A DNA stretch of 64,000 nt from Kineosporia rhizophila (lineage in GTDB: Bacteria; Actinomycetota; Actinomycetes; Actinomycetales; Kineosporiaceae): NCBI RefSeq assembly GCF_021277265.1, contig NZ_JAJSOH010000022.1, positions 55,374 to 119,373 on the forward strand. The letters are read 5' to 3'. This document shows, one piece after another, positions 8,648 through 17,267 of the stretch. Made by a program: the position numbers and the translations under genes. Under the pieces are notes generated by a model that saw only the letters and a list, made by a program, of their open reading frames with translations, did not search any database and was not told where the DNA came from. Position 1 is the stretch's first letter; each line of letters starts with the position of its first letter.

Positions 8648-9006
8648 CAGGCCACCGCCTTCAGGTGCACCAGCCGGGCCGGGCCGGCGGCCGGGCGGAC
8701 GATGCCCACCACGTCGATGCGCACCTCCGGGTAGAAGCGCGACTGCGTGGACAGCCAGGCCCCGGCCAGCCGCCGCAGCCGGCCGGCCTTGAGCGCCGTC
8801 ACCGCCTCGAGCGGGCTTCCGGCCGTGACCGTCTGCCGGGTCTTCACCTCGCACACCACCAGGCACTCGCCCTCGAGCGCGACCAGGTCGATCTCGCCGA
8901 GCCGGCACCGCCAGTTGCGGGCCAGGATCCGGCAGCCCGTGGCCTCCAGGTGCGCGGCCGCCAGATCTTCCCCGTACCGGCCGAGTTCGGCCTTCGCCAG
9001 ATGCAT
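8647..9006 (-). CDS. yraN: YraN/UPF0102 family nuclease-like protein
   Basis: 119-residue member of the YraN family, related in fold to Holliday-junction resolvase-type endonucleases. Seen: GRYGEDLAAAHLEATG, RCRLGEIDLVALEGECLVVCEVKTR, the D/E-E-x-K pattern of a PD-(D/E)XK nuclease. Its biochemical role is not settled. ATG at 9006 has GGAGGTGGTGGGG directly upstream, so the longer open frame reaching 9258 is not used. It is the first gene of the yraN-comM-dprA operon, which links it to DNA uptake and recombination. The promoter should lie in the 9007-9232 interval. Confidence 0.92.
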   Translation of the reverse strand: MHLAKAELGRYGEDLAAAHLEATGCRILARNWRCRLGEIDLVALEGECLVVCEVKTRQTVTAGSPLEAVTALKAGRLRRLAGAWLSTQSRFYPEVRIDVVGIVRPAAGPARLVHLKAVA

Positions 9007-9070
9007 CCCCACCACCTCCGCACGAAAGCCTGCGGAGGGCGGGCCGCTCCGGTCATCCCCGGCGACGGCG

Positions 9071-9110
9071 CCTGTGGACAAACCACCGGTCGTGCCGGTC
9101 TGTGGAAAAC
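9071..9110. promoter_or_regulatory. Pair of DnaA-box-like sites, copy 2
   Basis: TGTGGACAA at 9073-9081 and TGTGGAAAA at 9101-9109, 28 bp apart, in the divergent region between yraN and the ABC operon. The whole ~36-bp element resembles the one at 2043-2083, including CCTGTGGACAAAC at its left end and GGTCTGTGGA at its right. Binding by DnaA is inferred from the box consensus only. Confidence 0.45.
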
Positions 9111-9232
9111 CGGACGGTGCACCCCTGCATGCATCCGGGGACGTAGCGGTGTCCGACCGGGGGATGATTTCCCGGAACAGGACGTTGGAGGGGCGTGAAT
9201 TGTCGGGGGACAGCACTAGAGTCGGCCGGGTC

Positions 9233-10330
9233 ATGATGATCTCGGTCGAGAACCTCACGAAGCGCTACGGCGCTGTCACCGCGCTCGACGGGCTGACCTT
9301 CGCCATCGAGCCGGGTGTCGTCGGTCTGGTCGGCGCCAACGGCGCGGGCAAGTCCACGATGATCAAGATCCTGCTCGGGCTGCTGCCCGCCACCGCCGGC
9401 AACGCCCGCGTGCTGGATCTCGACGTCGCCACCGACGGGCCCGCCATCCGGCAACGTGTGGGCTACATGCCCGAGCACGACTGCCTTCCCGCCGACATGT
9501 CGGCCACCGAGTTCGTGCTGCACATGGCCCGGATGTCCGGGCTGCCGCTGACCGCGGCGCGCGAGCGCACCGCCGACACCCTGCGCCACGTCGGCCTCTA
9601 CGAGGAGCGGTACCGCTCGATGGGCGGCTACTCGACCGGCATGAAGCAGCGGGTCAAGCTGGCCCAGGCCCTGGTGCACGACCCGGGCATGCTGCTGCTG
9701 GACGAGCCGACCAACGGGCTCGACCCGGCCGGGCGCGACCAGATGCTCGCGCTGATGCGCCGGATCGGCACCGAGTTCGGCATCCCCATGCTGGTCACCT
9801 CGCACCTGCTCGGCGAGCTCGAGCAGATCTGCGACCACATCGTGGTGGTCGACGGCGGGCGCCTCCTGCGCTCCACCACCACCGCCGACGTGACCTCGGC
9901 CAGCCGGGTCCTGGCGGTCGAGGTCGACGAGCGGATGGACGAGGTGGGCCGGGCCCTGCAGGCCGCGGGCCTGGTGGTGCACCCGGCCGGGCGGCAGCTG
10001 GAGATCGAGCTGGCCGACGAGTCCACCTACGACCGGGTGCTCGACGTGGTGGTCCAGCTCGGTGTGGGCCTGCACCGGATGGAACGCCGCCGGCACCGCA
10101 TGGCCGAGATCTTCCGCGCCGACCCGAGTCTCGACCCGGCTCTGCCCTCGGGCGCGCCGGCCGATCCCGGGCAGGCCGCGGCGGCCGCGTTGCAGCAGCA
10201 GTGGGCCGCCGCCGGGCGGAACGCGAATCAGGCCGGTGCGGGCCGGTCTTCGGGCGAGGCGGGCCTGCGAACCGTGAACCCCGACCAGCCGCAGACCGAC
10301 GGGCCGAGGAGCGGTGAGCATGAGCAGTGA
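9233..10330 (+). CDS. ABC-2 type transporter ATP-binding protein
   Basis: ATPase subunit of an exporter. Walker A GANGAGKST, Q-loop region MPEHDCLP, signature YSTGMKQR and Walker B MLLLDEPTNGLD are all present, followed by a switch His in VTSHLL. The ATPase core ends near residue 230; the remaining ~135 residues include a small regulatory-like domain and a Gln/Ala-rich tail. ATG 9233 (or 9236) is chosen because homology begins at once (ISVENLTKRYG). First gene of a four-gene operon, followed by its permease with an 11-bp overlap. Substrate unknown. Confidence 0.93.
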   Translation: MMISVENLTKRYGAVTALDGLTFAIEPGVVGLVGANGAGKSTMIKILLGLLPATAGNARVLDLDVATDGPAIRQRVGYMPEHDCLPADMSATEFVLHMARMSGLPLTAARERTADTLRHVGLYEERYRSMGGYSTGMKQRVKLAQALVHDPGMLLLDEPTNGLDPAGRDQMLALMRRIGTEFGIPMLVTSHLLGELEQICDHIVVVDGGRLLRSTTTADVTSASRVLAVEVDERMDEVGRALQAAGLVVHPAGRQLEIELADESTYDRVLDVVVQLGVGLHRMERRRHRMAEIFRADPSLDPALPSGAPADPGQAAAAALQQQWAAAGRNANQAGAGRSSGEAGLRTVNPDQPQTDGPRSGEHEQ

Positions 10331-11213
10331 TTCCGGAGCCGGTACCGGTGTCATCCACGACATCGGTTTCCGGCACTACGAGGGTCCCCGGCTCGGCCGC
10401 GGCTACCTGATCCGCTCGTTGTACGTGGACAGCCTGCGCGGCTGCTACGGTCTCGGCCGCTCCGGCAAGTCCAAGATCATGCCGTTCCTGCTGCTGGTCG
10501 TGATGACCGCCCCGGCCGTCATCATCGCCGTGGTGGCCGGGGTCACCGGGATGGACGAGCTCCCCCTCGACTACGTCGGCTACATCTTCGCGCTCAGCTC
10601 GGCGATCACGATCTTCCTGGCCGCCCAGTCACCGGCCACGGTCTCGCGCGACCTGCGATTCCGCACCATGCCGCTGTACCTGTCCCGGCCGCTGACCCGT
10701 AATCACTACGTCCTGGCCAAGTACGGCGCGATGAGCACGGCCCTGTTCATCCTCGTCGCCCTGCCGCAGACCGCCCTGTTCATCGGGGCGCTGCTGGCCG
10801 AGATGGAGTTCTGGCCCAACGCGAAGGGCTGGGCCGCCGGGCTGCTCGGGTCGTTCCTGCTCAGCCTGGTGCTGGCCGGGATCGGCCTGCTGATCGCCTC
10901 GATCACCCCGCGGCGGGGCTTCGGGGTGGCCGCGGTGATCACCGTGCTGCTGCTGCTCACCCTGGTCAGCGGGGTGCTCTCGGCCCTGGCCTACGAGAAC
11001 GACCACCCCCACCTGTCCGCCTACTTCGCCCTGATCAACCCGGTCTCGCTGGTCGAGGGGGTGCTGGTCTGGATGGTGGACGCGCAGTCTTCCTACCCCG
11101 AGCCGCCGCCCGGCAACCTCGGCGGGCTGATCTTCACCCTGGTCACCGTCGCGGTGATCGCCGGCTCCTACGCCCTGCTGCTCGCCCGCTACCGGAAGGT
11201 CTCGGCGTCATGA
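10320..11213 (+). CDS. ABC-2 type transporter permease
   Basis: Membrane subunit with about six transmembrane segments, for example PFLLLVVMTAPAVIIAVVAG, ALFILVALPQTALFIGALL and LGSFLLSLVLAGIGLLIAS. The conserved soluble lead HDIGFRHYEGPRLGRGYLIRSL is typical of actinobacterial permeases paired with CcmA-like ATPases. ATG at 10320 has GGAG eight bases before it; GTG at 10314 is only two bases from that site and less likely. Its stop overlaps the next ATPase start as ATGA, so the two transporter pairs are translationally linked. Confidence 0.9.
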   Translation: MSSDSGAGTGVIHDIGFRHYEGPRLGRGYLIRSLYVDSLRGCYGLGRSGKSKIMPFLLLVVMTAPAVIIAVVAGVTGMDELPLDYVGYIFALSSAITIFLAAQSPATVSRDLRFRTMPLYLSRPLTRNHYVLAKYGAMSTALFILVALPQTALFIGALLAEMEFWPNAKGWAAGLLGSFLLSLVLAGIGLLIASITPRRGFGVAAVITVLLLLTLVSGVLSALAYENDHPHLSAYFALINPVSLVEGVLVWMVDAQSSYPEPPPGNLGGLIFTLVTVAVIAGSYALLLARYRKVSAS

Positions 11214-12175
11214 GCATGACCCTGCCCTACCGCCCCCGCACCGAGGGCGGGCCGGTGGTGATGAAGCTGGAACAGGTCAGCCGCTGGTTCGGCAACGTGG
11301 TCGCGGTGAACGACGTGACCATGACGATCGGTCCGGGGGTCACCGGTCTGCTCGGTCCCAACGGGGCGGGCAAGTCCACCCTGATCCACCTGATGAGCGG
11401 TTTCCTGCCGCCGTCGTCGGGCTCGGTGACCATCGACGGCGAGTCCACCTGGCACAACGAGAACATCTACCGCCGGATCGGTCTCGTGCCCGAGCGCGAG
11501 GCGATGTACGAGGGCATCTCGGGCTGGGACTTCGTGCTGGCGAACGCCCGGCTGCACCGCCTGCCCGACCCGAAGGCGGCCGCCCGCCGCGCGATCGAGA
11601 CGGTCGACATGGAGGCGGCGGCCGGGCGTGACGTGGCCGGCTACTCCAAGGGCATGAAGCAGCGCATCAAGATGGCCACCGCGCTGGTCCACGACCCCGA
11701 CCTGCTGCTGCTGGACGAGCCGTTCAACGGGATGGACCCCCGCCAGCGGCTGCAGCTGATGGACCTGATGGCCGAGCTCGGCCGCAACGGCCGGGCGGTG
11801 CTGTTCAGCTCGCACATCCTCGAGGAGGTCGAGCAGATCGCCGCCGGGATCGAGGTGATGGTGGCCGGCCGGCACGCCGCGTCGGGCGACTTCCGCGAGA
11901 TCCGCCGGCTGATGACCGAGCGCCCGCACCAGTACACGATCCGCTCCAGCGACGACCGGGCCCTGGCCGCCGCGCTGATCGCCGACGGCTCCACCTCCGG
12001 GGTCGAGCTGGGGCAGCAGGCCGGCTCGGTCGTGCTGAACGTGCAGGCCACCGACTACAACCGGTTCGCCCACCGGCTGCCGGTCTTCGCCCGGGAACGA
12101 GGGATCCGGTTGTACGAGGTCACACCCGCCGACGAGTCGCTGGAGAAGGTCTTCTCCTACCTGGTGAGCCGATGA
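11210..12175 (+). CDS. ABC-2 type transporter ATP-binding protein (second)
   Basis: Second ATPase of the operon, 321 residues. Walker A GPNGAGKST, signature YSKGMKQR, Walker B LLLLDEPFNGMD, and a H-loop His in FSSHIL. It is paralogous to the first ATPase (same VPEREAMYEG/MPEHDCLPAD Q-loop region), but lacks the long tail. The ATGA overlap with the upstream permease and another ATGA overlap downstream suggest stoichiometric synthesis. The two ATPases and two permeases may form one heteromeric exporter or two exporters. Confidence 0.92.
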   Translation: MSMTLPYRPRTEGGPVVMKLEQVSRWFGNVVAVNDVTMTIGPGVTGLLGPNGAGKSTLIHLMSGFLPPSSGSVTIDGESTWHNENIYRRIGLVPEREAMYEGISGWDFVLANARLHRLPDPKAAARRAIETVDMEAAAGRDVAGYSKGMKQRIKMATALVHDPDLLLLDEPFNGMDPRQRLQLMDLMAELGRNGRAVLFSSHILEEVEQIAAGIEVMVAGRHAASGDFREIRRLMTERPHQYTIRSSDDRALAAALIADGSTSGVELGQQAGSVVLNVQATDYNRFAHRLPVFARERGIRLYEVTPADESLEKVFSYLVSR

Positions 12176-12900
12176 ACGCCACCGTCGCTGGGCTCACCTG
12201 GCACAGCCTGGTCGGCCGCCGCCGGGCCGTCCTGCTCGTCGTCCTGCCCACCGTCCTGATCGCCCTGGCCGTGCTGGTGCGCCTGGTCAGCGGCGAGTCC
12301 GCCGCCAGCGCGGCCGACCTGCTCGGCTCGTTCTCGCTGGGCTTCCTGATCCCCCTGCTCTGCCTGATCGCCGGCACCGGGGCGATCGGCCCCGAGATCG
12401 ACGACGGCTCGATCGTCTACCTGCTGGCCAAACCGCTGAACCGGTACGTGATCGCGGTCAGCAAGTGGGCCGTCGCGATCGGCGTGATCGTGCTCTTCGG
12501 CGTGCTGCCCACCCTGGTGGCGGGTTTCGTCGTCGCCGGTGGCGAGGCGAACGTGGCCGTCGGCGCGGCGGCCGCAGCCCTGCTGGCCGGGATCGCCTAC
12601 GTCACCGTCTTCCTGCTGCTGGCCGTGGTCACCCGCAACGCCGTGGTGATCGGGCTGCTCTACGCCCTGGTCTGGGAGGCGGCGATCGGCGGGTACGTGC
12701 CCGGCGCCCAGGCCCTGAGCATCCAGCAGTGGGCCCTGGCGATCGCCGAGAAGATGGTCGGCGACCGGGCTGCCGAGCTGGGCATCCAGTCGGCCGTCGG
12801 GCTGGGCACCGCCGTCGTCCTGCTGAGCGTGGTCACGTTCGGCGGTCTGGCCTACACCGGCTACCGGCTGCGCAGCATCCGGATCAGCGGAGACGAGTGA
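12172..12900 (+). CDS. ABC-2 type transporter permease (second)
   Basis: 242-residue membrane protein with about six transmembrane helices (AVLLVVLPTVLIALAVLV, LGFLIPLLCLIAGTGAIG, AVAIGVIVLFGVLPTLVAGFVV and others). The segment GPEIDDGSIVYLLAKPLNRY is the cytoplasmic coupling stretch common in ABC-2 permeases, and it also occurs in spirit in the first permease (FRTMPLYLSRPLTRNHY). Last gene of the ABC operon; a hairpin follows after 11 bp. Confidence 0.9.
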   Translation: MNATVAGLTWHSLVGRRRAVLLVVLPTVLIALAVLVRLVSGESAASAADLLGSFSLGFLIPLLCLIAGTGAIGPEIDDGSIVYLLAKPLNRYVIAVSKWAVAIGVIVLFGVLPTLVAGFVVAGGEANVAVGAAAAALLAGIAYVTVFLLLAVVTRNAVVIGLLYALVWEAAIGGYVPGAQALSIQQWALAIAEKMVGDRAAELGIQSAVGLGTAVVLLSVVTFGGLAYTGYRLRSIRISGDE

Positions 12901-12911
12901 GCGACCTGACC

Positions 12912-12950
12912 GGGTGAGGTCGCCGGGCCGCTGCCGCAGCGACCTCACCC
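12912..12950. terminator. Bidirectional terminator between ABC operon and DUF2469
   Basis: Perfect 12-bp inverted repeat GGGTGAGGTCGC (12912-12923) and GCGACCTCACCC (12939-12950), between two convergent genes. No clear U-tract, as often in high-GC genomes. Confidence 0.65.
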
Positions 12951-12956
12951 ATCGGC

Positions 12957-13286
12957 TCAGGACGCGGAGCCGAAGCCGCCGTTCTTGGGCAGCTGCAGAT
13001 CGTTGGGGGTGAGTTCCTCCACGTTCACGTCCTTGAACGTGACCACCTTGACCGCCTTGACGAAACGCGCCGGACGGTACACGTCCCAGACCCACGCGTC
13101 GCTCATCGAGACCTCGAAGTAGACCTCTCCGTCGGCCGAACGCACCTGCAGATCCACCTGGTTGGCCAGGTAGAAGCGCCGCTCGGTCTCGACCACGTAA
13201 CTGAAGAGACCGACCACGTCGCGGTACTCGCGATAGAGCTGGAGCTCCATCTCGGTCTCGTAGTTCTCCAGGTCTTCGGCGCTCAT
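12957..13286 (-). CDS. DUF2469 family protein
   Basis: 109-residue acidic conserved actinobacterial protein (MSAEDLENYETEMELQLYRE, then YVVETERRFYLANQV and a C-terminal TFKDVNVEEL). The family is nearly always next to rnhB, but no biochemical function is established. No signal or membrane segment. Here crcB genes and a ~300-bp gap separate it from rnhB, and the ABC operon separates it from yraN, so its normal tight neighbourhood has been opened. The region 13287-13583 upstream shows no supported gene. Confidence 0.9.
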   Translation of the reverse strand: MSAEDLENYETEMELQLYREYRDVVGLFSYVVETERRFYLANQVDLQVRSADGEVYFEVSMSDAWVWDVYRPARFVKAVKVVTFKDVNVEELTPNDLQLPKNGGFGSAS

Positions 13287-13583
13287 CGCACCTCCCCGCC
13301 GGGGCGGGTAGGCGCAGTGAGAGCCGCCCGGGGTCTGGAGGCCTGCCGTCGCTCGTTCATACCTGCCGCTTGCTCCTGTGTGCCGACTGTGGGCCGGGCC
13401 GTCACGTCTGCGGGGACATGATGACCATCAGTCCGCGCAAGCCCGCTCCGAGCATCCGCTTCCGTCCCATGATGGCGCAGAACCGTGCGGGCGGGGACGC
13501 TTGCCGCGCGACTCTTGGGCCCGGGCCCCGACGGTACCGGTCCACCCCGCTCCGGCCTGCGACGATGCCGGGGCACCGGCACC

Positions 13584-13955
13584 TCAGGCGAGCCGGGCGC
13601 CGATCTCCACCCCGGCCCAGGCCAGCCCGAGCCCGCCCAGTACGGACGCCAGCACGTACGCCGTCGCCCAGCCGGAGCGTTCCTGCCGGGCCAGCTGCAC
13701 CGTCTCGAAGCTGAACGTGCTGTAGGTGGTGAAGGCGCCGCACCACCCGGTGCCCGCCGCGGCCAGCACCTGGCTGCCGATCGCACCGTGGGCGGCCAGG
13801 CCCAGCAACAGCCCGAGCAGTGCCGAGCCGAGCAGGTTGATCAGCAACGTACCGAACGGCAGCCCACCACCGACCCGGGCCTGCACCCAGCGGTCCACCA
13901 GGTACCGGCTGGGCGCCCCGATCGCAGCTCCCAGCCCCACCAGCAGCGGAATCAC
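13584..13955 (-). CDS. crcB: Fluoride ion channel CrcB/FluC, second subunit
   Basis: 123-residue four-helix membrane protein that exports fluoride as a dual-topology dimer. Family marks: GAAIGAPSRYLVDR at the N-terminus, FGTLLINLLGSALLG with the conserved Asn, and GAFTTYSTFSFE with the Phe-box and Thr/Ser path. It starts ATG 13955, overlapping the stop of the other crcB (ATGA). Gram-positive bacteria often encode two adjacent CrcB proteins that may act as a heterodimer. No fluoride riboswitch was recognised upstream of the operon. Confidence 0.93.
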   Translation of the reverse strand: MIPLLVGLGAAIGAPSRYLVDRWVQARVGGGLPFGTLLINLLGSALLGLLLGLAAHGAIGSQVLAAAGTGWCGAFTTYSTFSFETVQLARQERSGWATAYVLASVLGGLGLAWAGVEIGARLA

Positions 13956-14338
13956 CGAGCCACCCTGGACACGAGAGCGGTTCCCACCACGACCCCCAGC
14001 AGCGCCCCGGCCAAGGTCAGGCCCAGGTAGCCGACGGCGGCCAGGGTGCGGCCGGCCTCGATCAGCTGGACGGCGTCGGTGCTGTAGGCCGAGAACGTGG
14101 TGAACCCGCCGAGGATCCCCACCCCGAAGAACGGCCGGACCAGCGGGTTCGGCGCGGCCGAGCGTCCGAGCAGGGCCATCAGCACCCCCATCAGCAGGCC
14201 GCCGAAGACGTTGATCAGCAGCACCGTCCAGGGCACCTCGCCGGGCGTGGCGGGAAGCAGCCGGGTCAGGCCGTAGCGAGCCTCGGCCCCGATCACGCCT
14301 CCGAGGGCGACCGCGGCCAGGATCCGGCCGTCTTTCAT
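13952..14338 (-). CDS. crcB: Fluoride ion channel CrcB/FluC, first subunit
   Basis: 128-residue paralog of the neighbouring crcB with the same signature (GGVIGAEARYGLTRL, WTVLLINVFGGLLMG, LGGFTTFSAYSTDA). Start ATG 14338 overlaps the rnhB stop as ATGA, so it is translated after rnhB; the open frame extending to 14752 lies within rnhB and is not used. Co-transcription with a housekeeping nuclease suggests constitutive fluoride protection rather than a ligand-induced switch. Confidence 0.93.
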   Translation of the reverse strand: MKDGRILAAVALGGVIGAEARYGLTRLLPATPGEVPWTVLLINVFGGLLMGVLMALLGRSAAPNPLVRPFFGVGILGGFTTFSAYSTDAVQLIEAGRTLAAVGYLGLTLAGALLGVVVGTALVSRVAR

Positions 14339-15423
14339 GGGAAGAGCGTCAGCTCTTCGTGGTCGTAGCCCACCGCCCGCACGTGCTCGGGCGGGGCAGG
14401 CAGCTCGGCGCCCAGCTCGCGGACGTCCGCGTCGGACAGCTCTTCCGCCGAGTCCGCCGAGAGCGCATCCTCCACCGACGCGCCGTCGTCGTGGAGATCG
14501 TCCGTAAGCTCTTTCTCCGAAACTGATTCCAGATCGAGCGTCTCGCCGAACACCCCGTCCGACCCGGGAATGTTCCAGGAGACCCGGTGCAGCCGGCTCG
14601 GCCCGAGCCGGCGCAGCGCGGCCAGGTGGTCGGGGGCCGAGTAGCCCTTGTTCAGCTCCCACCCGTACCCCGGGTGCTCGGCCGCGAAAGAGACCATCAG
14701 CGCGTCCCGTTCGACCTTGGCCAGCACGCTCGCGGCAGCCACGGCGGCGCACCGCAGGTCGGCCTTCACCTGGGTGATCACCCGCGGCGGCACGATCGCC
14801 GCGATCGGCTCACCGTCGATGAAGCTCAGCGGGTGCCCGACCGCGACCGGTTCCTCGTCGAAGTCGAACAGCGAGGTGCCCTGCGGCGCCTCCTCGGCCG
14901 GCTCCACCGGAACGCTCAGCCAGTCGTGGGAGCCGTCCAGCAGCGCGCAGTCCGGCCGGATCTCCAGCGAGGCGAAAGCCCGGGCGGCGGCCAGCCGCAG
15001 CGCCGCGATGATGCCGATCTCGTCGATCTCGTCCGCCCCGGCGTGACCCACCGCACTCATCGGCGCCCAGCGCCGCAGGCGGGGCACCAGCTTCTCGCGG
15101 GCGGCCGGGGCCAGGAGCTTGGAGTCACGTACCCCGGTGGGGGCGGACTTCGTGTCCAGGTCGACCACCACCACCCCGACCGTGACCGGCCCAGCCAGCG
15201 ACCCTCGTCCCACCTCGTCGATCCCCGCGACGAAACGGTGCCCCTCGCGCAGCAGCTTGCGCTCTTCGCGCAGCGTGGGCGGCTGGGCCGAGAGCTTCTT
15301 CAGCAACGCCTTCTTGGCCTCCGCCTTACGGGCCTTGGCCCGCTGCGCCGCGGCCTGCCGGGCGAGAACCTTCTTGGTCACCGGCGCCGACGGCTCGGAT
15401 GCGGGATTGGACGCCGGGGTCAT
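14335..15423 (-). CDS. rnhB: Ribonuclease HII with extensions
   Basis: Removes RNA from RNA-DNA hybrids. Core seen: GIDEVGRGSLAGPV with the catalytic Asp-Glu pair, DSKLL, DCALLDGSHDW, and SVLAKVERDALM plus HPGYGWELNKGY at the C-terminal side of the fold. At 362 residues it is far longer than the usual 200-250: a Lys/Ala-rich N-terminal arm of ~60 residues, an insert near residues 180-215 (EEAPQGTSLFDFDEEP), and an acidic C-terminal tail of ~80 residues (LTDDLHDDGASVEDALSADS). The ORF is unbroken and all catalytic residues remain. First gene of the rnhB-crcB-crcB unit. Confidence 0.93.
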   Translation of the reverse strand: MTPASNPASEPSAPVTKKVLARQAAAQRAKARKAEAKKALLKKLSAQPPTLREERKLLREGHRFVAGIDEVGRGSLAGPVTVGVVVVDLDTKSAPTGVRDSKLLAPAAREKLVPRLRRWAPMSAVGHAGADEIDEIGIIAALRLAAARAFASLEIRPDCALLDGSHDWLSVPVEPAEEAPQGTSLFDFDEEPVAVGHPLSFIDGEPIAAIVPPRVITQVKADLRCAAVAAASVLAKVERDALMVSFAAEHPGYGWELNKGYSAPDHLAALRRLGPSRLHRVSWNIPGSDGVFGETLDLESVSEKELTDDLHDDGASVEDALSADSAEELSDADVRELGAELPAPPEHVRAVGYDHEELTLFP

Positions 15424-15561
15424 CGCCCACTCACCACCTGAAGTCTGAGAAGCCGGAATCTTGCGGACTGCCCGACGCTACCGGACTTGAGCCGGTTCTC
15501 TGCGCGAAGAGACCCCAGTTGCGCATGTTTCCGTGGTCACGGCTGCGGAACGGGTGACGTC

Positions 15562-16470
15562 CTACGGCTCTCCCACCTTCTCGAACACCGACGAGGGATT
15601 GGTCAGCAGACCCATCCGGCCCAGTGGCCAGACCCGGGCGAACGACACCCCGACCAGGTTCCCCATCGGCACCCCTCCGTCGGCGTTGTCGCGGTGGTAG
15701 CGCGAGTCGGCCGAGTCGCCGCGGTTGTCGCCGAGCACCCACACGTGCCCCTGAGGCACCGTGACCTCGAACTTCTCCTCGCTCGGGGCAGCTCCCGGCT
15801 TGATGTAGGGCTCGTCCACCGGCACCCCGTTGACGGTGATCCGGCCCTGGTCGTCGCAACACACCACCCGGTCGCCGGGCAGCCCGATGAGCCGCTTGAT
15901 CAGGTGGTTGTCGGCGTCGCTGGGCATCAGGCCGACGAACATCAGGGCGCCGTGCACCTTCTCCACGGCCGGGCTGCGCGCCTCCTTGGCGGGGGCCGGG
16001 GGCAGCCAGCCGCCCGGGTCCTCGAACACCACGATGTCGCCACGCTGCAGGCTGAACGGGCCCGGGGTCAGCTTGCTCACCAGCACCCGGTCGCCGATCT
16101 GCAGGGTGTCCTCCATCGAGGAGGACGGGATGAAGAAGGCCTGCATCAGGTACGTCTTGATGATCAGCGACAGCACCAGGGCGATGCTCATCACCAGGAA
16201 GACCTCGCGCACCAGGTAGCCCGCGGCCTGGACCGGGGTGAGCGGCGGGTCGTCCGGCTTGGGCCGGTGCGCCAGAGGGCGGAACTTGCTTGGGGGCCTG
16301 CGCTCGCGTGGGGGCTTGCCGGCCCGCACCCGCTCGGCGTCGAGCACCTCCCGGCGGCTCGGGCCGCGGGGGCGGGAGGCCGGCGTCCGCCGGGCGCGGC
16401 GCCAGGCGTCTTCCCCCTCGTCCGGCTCCGACGGGCCGGCGGCGCGGTGCGTGTTCACGCCCGAGGTCAC
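15562..16470 (-). CDS. lepB: Type I signal peptidase (third of three)
   Basis: Membrane-bound serine/lysine protease that removes signal peptides. Cytosolic Arg-rich lead of ~105 residues, one transmembrane helix (FLVMSIALVLSLIIKTYL), catalytic Ser in PSSSMEDTLQIGDRVLVSK, catalytic Lys in LIKRLIGLPGD, and box E GDNRGDSADSRYH. The GTG start overlaps the stop of the preceding lepB (GTGA). A short CCDDQGRITVNG loop is shared by all three paralogs. Last of the tandem series. Confidence 0.93.
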   Translation of the reverse strand: MTSGVNTHRAAGPSEPDEGEDAWRRARRTPASRPRGPSRREVLDAERVRAGKPPRERRPPSKFRPLAHRPKPDDPPLTPVQAAGYLVREVFLVMSIALVLSLIIKTYLMQAFFIPSSSMEDTLQIGDRVLVSKLTPGPFSLQRGDIVVFEDPGGWLPPAPAKEARSPAVEKVHGALMFVGLMPSDADNHLIKRLIGLPGDRVVCCDDQGRITVNGVPVDEPYIKPGAAPSEEKFEVTVPQGHVWVLGDNRGDSADSRYHRDNADGGVPMGNLVGVSFARVWPLGRMGLLTNPSSVFEKVGEP

Positions 16471-17267
16471 GGGGCCGGGACGTTGGCGAACGTGGAGGAC
16501 GGATTCCGCAGCAGGCCGAGCCGGTCCAGCGGCCAGACGTTGACGAAGGCGCGGCCGACGATGTTCGAGCTGGGCACCATGCCGTTGTTCACGTCGGGGT
16601 GGTAGCGCGAGTCCTGGGAGACCGAGCGGTGGTCGCCCAGCACCCAGATGTGCCCGGCCGGGACCTTGACCGAGAACGTCTTGTCGCTCGGCTCGTCGCC
16701 CGGGTACAGGTACGGCTCGTCGATCGCCACCCCGTTGACCGTGATCCGGCCCTGGTCGTCGCAGCAGGCCACGGTGTCGCCGGGCAGGCCGATGACCCGC
16801 TTGATCAGGTGGTCGTCGGAGTTGCTGGGCACCAGGCCGACGAAGCTGAGCACCCGGTGCAGGTCGCTCACCGGTGCCGCGGTGCTCTGGTCGAGCCAGC
16901 CGCCCGGGTCCTTGAACACCACGATGTCGCCGCGCTTGAGGTCGAACGGCCCCGGCGTCAGCTTGCTGACCAGCACCCGGTCACCGGTGAGCAGCGTGTT
17001 CTCCATCGACGGGGACGGGATGAAGAACGCCTGCACCAGGAAGGTCTTGATCAGCAGCGACAGCCCCAGGGCGATCACCAGCACCATGGCCAGCTCTCGG
17101 ATCAGCCCCCAGAGGGCCGACATCGGCGTGGCCGGGCGCTTCTCGGCCGGGGGCTCCTCGACCGCCGTGTCCTCGGCCCGGGTCTGCTCCACTCCGGTGT
17201 CGGGGTTCCACGGATCCATCGGCGTGGTCTGGTCGTCCCACGCGTCGCCCTGGCTCGAGCCCCTCAC
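16467..17267 (-). CDS. lepB: Type I signal peptidase (second of three)
   Basis: 266-residue paralog: transmembrane helix ELAMVLVIALGLSLLIKTFL, catalytic Ser in PSPSMENTLLTGDRVLVSK, Lys in LIKRVIGLPGD, box E GDHRSVSQDSRYH. GTG start overlaps the upstream stop (GTGA). It is closest to the third copy (both share the F/Y-L-(V/M)QAFFIPS run), suggesting the most recent duplication in the cluster gave rise to these two. Confidence 0.93.
   Translation of the reverse strand: MRGSSQGDAWDDQTTPMDPWNPDTGVEQTRAEDTAVEEPPAEKRPATPMSALWGLIRELAMVLVIALGLSLLIKTFLVQAFFIPSPSMENTLLTGDRVLVSKLTPGPFDLKRGDIVVFKDPGGWLDQSTAAPVSDLHRVLSFVGLVPSNSDDHLIKRVIGLPGDTVACCDDQGRITVNGVAIDEPYLYPGDEPSDKTFSVKVPAGHIWVLGDHRSVSQDSRYHPDVNNGMVPSSNIVGRAFVNVWPLDRLGLLRNPSSTFANVPAP

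Noticed and set aside
8747..9232. N-terminal extension of the first ABC ATPase
   Set aside because: The frame is open but overlaps yraN antisense; ATPase homology begins at ATG 9233.
13287..13583. Small genes between DUF2469 and crcB
   Set aside because: The frames have no ribosome site and Arg/Pro-rich shadow composition.
15424..15561. Fluoride riboswitch for the crcB genes
   Set aside because: No crcB-motif RNA pattern was recognised upstream of rnhB-crcB-crcB.
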